Shown here: piece by piece, positions 60,621 through 64,000 of the stretch | How the letters are laid out: each line of letters opens with the position of its first letter | Position numbering within the stretch: the stretch's first letter is position 1 | Origin: Pseudogemmobacter bohemicus | GTDB lineage: Bacteria > Pseudomonadota > Alphaproteobacteria > Rhodobacterales > Rhodobacteraceae | NCBI RefSeq assembly: GCF_003290025.1 | Contig: NZ_QNHG01000006.1 | Coordinates: 66,260 to 130,259 of the forward strand | Reading direction: 5' to 3' | Length of the DNA: 64,000 nt | Made by a program: the position numbers and the translations under genes | The notes under the pieces: generated by a model | The model's database searches: none | What the model saw: only the letters and a program-made list of their open reading frames with translations | What the model was told of the DNA's origin: nothing

Positions 60621-62546
60621 TCAATGGTAATTGGGATAGGTTTCTTCGCGTTCGCGCCTCGTCGTATCGAGGTCGTATTTCCACTTCGTCCGCATCTCGT
60701 CGGTAAGCAGCCCGCGCTGGCGGCGGATCTCGATCTGGTGCCGCTCGAACAGGTCAAGCGAGCCGCCGAGCGTCCCCTGCCCCGCCGCCGCCAATTGCGC
60801 CTTAACCTCATTGATGCGGTCGGCGGCAAAGCGTTCGGGCCTCAGGGCCAGCGCCACCTGGACCTGCAAATAAAGGTCGAACGCATCGTCGATCCGGTTC
60901 GAATTCACAGCAATCGGCTGCAAAAAGCGTTTGATAAGCTCGCGCTTTTCGGCCTGGCTCGACAGCTGCGCCTCATTCGCTGCCAGCTGGTCCATCGCAT
61001 TGGCGACATTGCGCCCGACCCTGTCCATCAGATTGCCCGCCACCACGCCCGAGCGGATCGAGAACAGCACCGCCTCGCGGTCTTTCACCGCCAGATCGGC
61101 GCTCAGCCTGTCGATCTGAACCTGCAATTCGGCGGTCTGGCGACCGAGTTCCTCGCGCGACATGTCCCGCGCTTCGATCTCGCGCCTGAGCCTGCCGACC
61201 TCTTCCGACAAAAGCTTGCCGCCATCGGGGCCGATCATGCTGGCGCCCCCCTGCAACAGCTCCTCACGCCCGGCCATCAGCTCTTCCTCCAGCGGCTGAT
61301 TGGCGATCCCCTCGGCAAAAGCCGCGCCCTCATTGCGGCGCCCCGGAAAAACCGGCGCCGAAATCGCAAGCCTGAGCCCCATCGAGGGCGAGGCCCCCTC
61401 CCCCGCCGTGGTGAAAAGCGCCGCCGCCTCAGACCGCCGCCCCACCGTGTTCTGCTCCCGCAACAGGAGCGACGAGCCGCCCTTGGTGATCACGCCCCCC
61501 GTCTGCCCGGCCAGACCATCCGGGCGGGTCGGACGAAAGAGATCCAGCACGATCTCCTCGGCATTGCACAGCATGTCATAAAGCCCGATCACATTCGGCA
61601 GCCGCGTGCCGACCGCCCCAAGCCGGGGGGCGCCACTCCGCGGCGGCTCGGCGCAAATCTCTTTCAGATCCGGCTCACGCACCTTGCCGCTGGCATCCAG
61701 CACCGAATAATAACGGATCGAGCGGCTCTGGGCGGTCACCCAGGAAGCGCCGCCCCGCGCCGCATATTCCCATTCCGCCTCGGTCGGTGGGCGCAGATAG
61801 CCGGTCGCCCCCTGTTCCCAGGGCATGAAGGGCGGCTCATTCTTTGCCATCCGGTCGCGGTCCAGCGCCATCAGCCAGGAATTATAGGCGCGGCTGAAGG
61901 CAATCGCGTCGAACCAGGACAGGCCCCCTTTGGCCGGGATCTGGCGCAGATCGCCCTCGCGGATCGCGGCGTCATAGGCCTGGCAGGCCGGCGCCGCAAC
62001 ATCCAGGCTGTCGGCCGGCGGCAGCACCAGAAGCCCATCGGCAAAGGCACGCCATTGCGGTTCGGTCAGCTCGTATTTCGCGAGGTAATAGGCCCTGGCG
62101 CCGAGTTTATCGAGCTGATCCGAGGTCGCCGCCCGCCCTTCGGCCGTCAGGCTGAACGCGCCCGAAACCGGCGAGATCCAGGGGCTGTTCGACAGCACCG
62201 ATTGCGGTGTTTCCGCAGCAATATCAATGATCCGCCCGAAATTGCCGGCCACCTGGTCCAGCGGATGGGTCGCAGGCACATCGACGCGGCGAAACATCAT
62301 ATGCCGGCCACAGGGCATCGCCAGCGCGATCTCTTCGGCGAGGATTGCCGGCGCGGCGATCTCCGGGCAGGGCACCTCGCCGATTTCCTCCGCCCCCGCC
62401 TCGATCAGCGCGCGCCTGGCCGCGCTCCAGGCGGCGGGGTCGTCGATCTGGCACCAGGGCGCCGGGGGGGCGGCCTCCTGCGCCCGGAGCGGCGCGGCGG
62501 CAAGCGCGATCAGCACGAGAACCAGGCCGAAAAGCCGTTCAGTCAT
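60621..62546 (-). CDS. SUMF1/FGE-domain periplasmic protein with coiled-coil tail, TagR-like
   Basis: 641 residues. The signal peptide is cleaved near LRAQ (residue 23). The formylglycine-generating-enzyme-type domain spans about 150-365: YELTEPQWRAF, LSWFDAIAFSRAYNSWL and RPPTEAEWEYAARGG (252-266). A long charged helical region with coiled-coil character follows (about 420-520, LSEEVGRLRREIEARDMSREE). TagR, which promotes kinase PpkA signalling in type VI secretion, has an FGE domain but is roughly half this length. ATG 62546 overlaps the permease gene by 8 bases. Confidence 0.78.
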   Translation of the reverse strand: MTERLFGLVLVLIALAAAPLRAQEAAPPAPWCQIDDPAAWSAARRALIEAGAEEIGEVPCPEIAAPAILAEEIALAMPCGRHMMFRRVDVPATHPLDQVAGNFGRIIDIAAETPQSVLSNSPWISPVSGAFSLTAEGRAATSDQLDKLGARAYYLAKYELTEPQWRAFADGLLVLPPADSLDVAAPACQAYDAAIREGDLRQIPAKGGLSWFDAIAFSRAYNSWLMALDRDRMAKNEPPFMPWEQGATGYLRPPTEAEWEYAARGGASWVTAQSRSIRYYSVLDASGKVREPDLKEICAEPPRSGAPRLGAVGTRLPNVIGLYDMLCNAEEIVLDLFRPTRPDGLAGQTGGVITKGGSSLLLREQNTVGRRSEAAALFTTAGEGASPSMGLRLAISAPVFPGRRNEGAAFAEGIANQPLEEELMAGREELLQGGASMIGPDGGKLLSEEVGRLRREIEARDMSREELGRQTAELQVQIDRLSADLAVKDREAVLFSIRSGVVAGNLMDRVGRNVANAMDQLAANEAQLSSQAEKRELIKRFLQPIAVNSNRIDDAFDLYLQVQVALALRPERFAADRINEVKAQLAAAGQGTLGGSLDLFERHQIEIRRQRGLLTDEMRTKWKYDLDTTRREREETYPNYH

Positions 62547-63756
62547 GGCGCAACCCCTCTGCAATCTGCATTCTTGCGATCCGCCAGCCGGCCACGCAGC
62601 CCGAAAGCATCCCCGCCCCGCAGGCGATCAGCACCGCCAGCGCCGCCAGCAGGGGCGTCAGTGCCATGATCTCACCCTGCAGCCCGCCGATCCCCGCCAG
62701 CGCGTGATTGACAAAGGGTTGCGCCGCCAGCACACCCCCGGCCGCCAGCACCGCCCCCGCCAGCGCGATCATCGCGCCTTGCAGCGAAGGCAGCGCCGCG
62801 ACCGAGCCGGTGCCGAACCCCATCAGCCGCAGCAGCGAAATCTCGCGCGCCTTCTCCATCGCCGCCGCAGCCAGATGCAGACCCAGCGTCAGCGCGAAGC
62901 CCAATACGGTGAAACTGCCGATCACGCTGAAAACCCAGCCGATTCCGGCCTCAAGCGCCAGCGCCGCCTCGATCTCTTCGGCACGGGTGGTGACATCGAA
63001 CCCCTCGGCCATCAGACCGTCGCGCAGCCCCGGCACATCGCGGATATCGCGCGCATAAAGCCGGAAGCTCGCGAAGGTCCGGGCCGGTGCGTCGAGCCCT
63101 CTGCCCGGCACCGCCTCCCAGCCAAGCTCGGGCACCGCATAGCCCTCGCGCCAGCGCTCCACCGCCGTCTCGAAAGCGCGGTCGACAAAGATATCGTCGC
63201 TTTGCATCAGGTCGCGCGGCAGCACCGCCAGCACTTTCAGCTTATGGCGCGCCGCCTCGCGGCTCTCACCGACCTGGCGCTGGATGATCACCTCGACCTC
63301 GGTGCCGGCGCCGACCTCCAGCTCCTGCGCGATGCGCTCGGTCAGCACGGTTTCCGACAGGCCAGCGGGCACCGGCAGCGCCGCCAGCAACGGGTCGCCC
63401 GGCGCCGTCGGGATCAGGCGCGGCTCGGCAATGCCGCGGCTCTCCTCCCCCCGAAGCCGCACCGAGGCCGCCAGATAGCGCGCGCGCGGCAGCAGAAAGC
63501 CGACCCGCCCATCCAGGGCCAGCCGGTCGAACCAGTCCTGCGGGATCTGCTGGTCATTGGCCAGTTTCAGCTCAAGAATGCGCGGGTCCGAGCGCAGCCG
63601 CGAAAGCGTGTTCTCCACCACCCCCTGGCTGAGACCACCCAAAAGCAACACCGGAACCAGCGCCACCGCGACCGCGACCACAAGGCACAGGGTCGAGGGC
63701 CAGCCATGCAGCAGATCGCGCAAGGCAAGACCGGACAGGGTGACAAACCGCCTCAT
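62539..63756 (-). CDS. FtsX/MacB-like ABC permease, TagS-like
   Basis: 405 residues with one N-terminal membrane helix, a large periplasmic domain (about 45-265) and three C-terminal helices (VFSVIGSFTVLGFALTLG, GAMIALAGAVLAAGGVL, LLAALAVLIACGAGMLSG). This is the FtsX-type layout of non-transporting ABC systems such as LolCE and TagS. It is coupled to the ATPase gene by a 4-base overlap and to the FGE protein gene by 8 bases. It probably forms the TagST-like complex at the inner membrane. Confidence 0.85.
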   Translation of the reverse strand: MRRFVTLSGLALRDLLHGWPSTLCLVVAVAVALVPVLLLGGLSQGVVENTLSRLRSDPRILELKLANDQQIPQDWFDRLALDGRVGFLLPRARYLAASVRLRGEESRGIAEPRLIPTAPGDPLLAALPVPAGLSETVLTERIAQELEVGAGTEVEVIIQRQVGESREAARHKLKVLAVLPRDLMQSDDIFVDRAFETAVERWREGYAVPELGWEAVPGRGLDAPARTFASFRLYARDIRDVPGLRDGLMAEGFDVTTRAEEIEAALALEAGIGWVFSVIGSFTVLGFALTLGLHLAAAAMEKAREISLLRLMGFGTGSVAALPSLQGAMIALAGAVLAAGGVLAAQPFVNHALAGIGGLQGEIMALTPLLAALAVLIACGAGMLSGCVAGWRIARMQIAEGLRHD

Positions 63757-64000
63757 GCGGCCGTCCCGGGGATCAGTTCCGCCACCACCTCGTCGGGATA
63801 GTCATGCAGGCGGACGCGGCACAGATCAAAGCCGAATTGCGCCAGCAATTCCGGCCAGTGGCTTGCCACCACCATCGCCGTCCCCGCCGCCGCCGAGGTG
63901 ATCGCCGCCAGGGTGCGCTGCGCATTTTCGGTGTCCAGCGCCGCCGTCGGCTCATCGGCCAGCAGGATCCGCGCCCCGGTGGCGAGGCCCCGCAGCACCT
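63753..64000 (-). CDS. ABC transporter ATPase, C-terminal part, TagT-like
   Basis: The last 82 codons are inside the window; the start lies beyond the right edge. It has Walker B ILLADEPTAALD and the switch histidine in VVASHW. Signature and Walker A are off-window. The LADEPT-AALD form is common in LolD/MacB-type ATPases that partner FtsX-like permeases. It overlaps the permease gene by 4 bases and heads the visible part of the tag-like operon. Confidence 0.85.
   Translation of the reverse strand, partial: VLRGLATGARILLADEPTAALDTENAQRTLAAITSAAAGTAMVVASHWPELLAQFGFDLCRVRLHDYPDEVVAELIPGTAA

Noticed and set aside
60276-62669. 797-residue plus-strand frame opposite the FGE protein gene
   Set aside because: Arginine- and proline-rich shadow without motifs; the other strand has a signal peptide and FGE motifs.

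Overview
The window is GC-rich, gene-dense DNA from an alphaproteobacterium, most likely a Rhodobacterales (Rhodobacter/Paracoccus-like) organism. The grounds are a cyo-type quinol oxidase operon with SURF1, an RTX protein ending in a Hint domain, many periplasmic-binding-protein ABC sugar importers, and moc/iol-type genes. The genus is inference. No rRNA, tRNA, CRISPR array, insertion sequence or phage gene was seen. 54 complete protein genes are called and two more run off the ends.

Layout. 1-3897: an ABC sugar importer (binding protein, permease, single-domain ATPase) divergent from a LacI regulator. 3892-8888: cyoABCD-surf1, a terminal quinol oxidase. 9124-19124: an MFS carrier, an RTX-Hint protein, kbl-tdh threonine degradation, a DHA2 drug exporter with divergent TetR, an ALDH7-type dehydrogenase and a small unknown. 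19132-25223: a two-component system divergent from a FepA-like siderophore receptor and a YncE-like propeller protein, resembling pfeRS-pfeA. 25346-54597: a large sugar-alcohol catabolic region. It holds an RpiR regulator, two more ABC importers, a PhyH dioxygenase, a second LacI regulator, a MocD-like di-iron oxygenase with a MocE-like Rieske ferredoxin and a PanB paralogue, the inositol genes iolB, iolC (fused to an aldolase-type domain), iolE, iolD and iolG, and extra Gfo/Idh, isomerase, SDR, ALDH, aldolase and hydroxyacid dehydrogenase genes. 54629-58149: a three-gene cassette (ApnO-like oxidoisomerase, RuBisCO-like protein, DUF1537 kinase) matching part of the known D-apionate pathway. 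58311-64000: a trypsin-like protease, lipoprotein, SUMF1-domain protein, FtsX-like permease and ATPase in the order of the TagQRST module of type VI secretion systems.

How it fits together. Seven copies of an inverted repeat, GCAA-N6-TTGC, lie in six intergenic regions: before the first importer, the RpiR gene, the PhyH-ABC operon (two copies), the mocDE-like operon, the third importer, and between iolD and iolG. In several places they overlap a plausible -10 box. This suggests one repressor, probably the RpiR protein acting like rhizobial IolR, controls a regulon for inositol and modified inositols. The oxygenases suggest that O-methylated or otherwise decorated inositols (rhizopine- or pinitol-like) are stripped before entering the iol pathway. 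The genes iolA, mocF, cyoE and the rest of any type VI system are not in the window.
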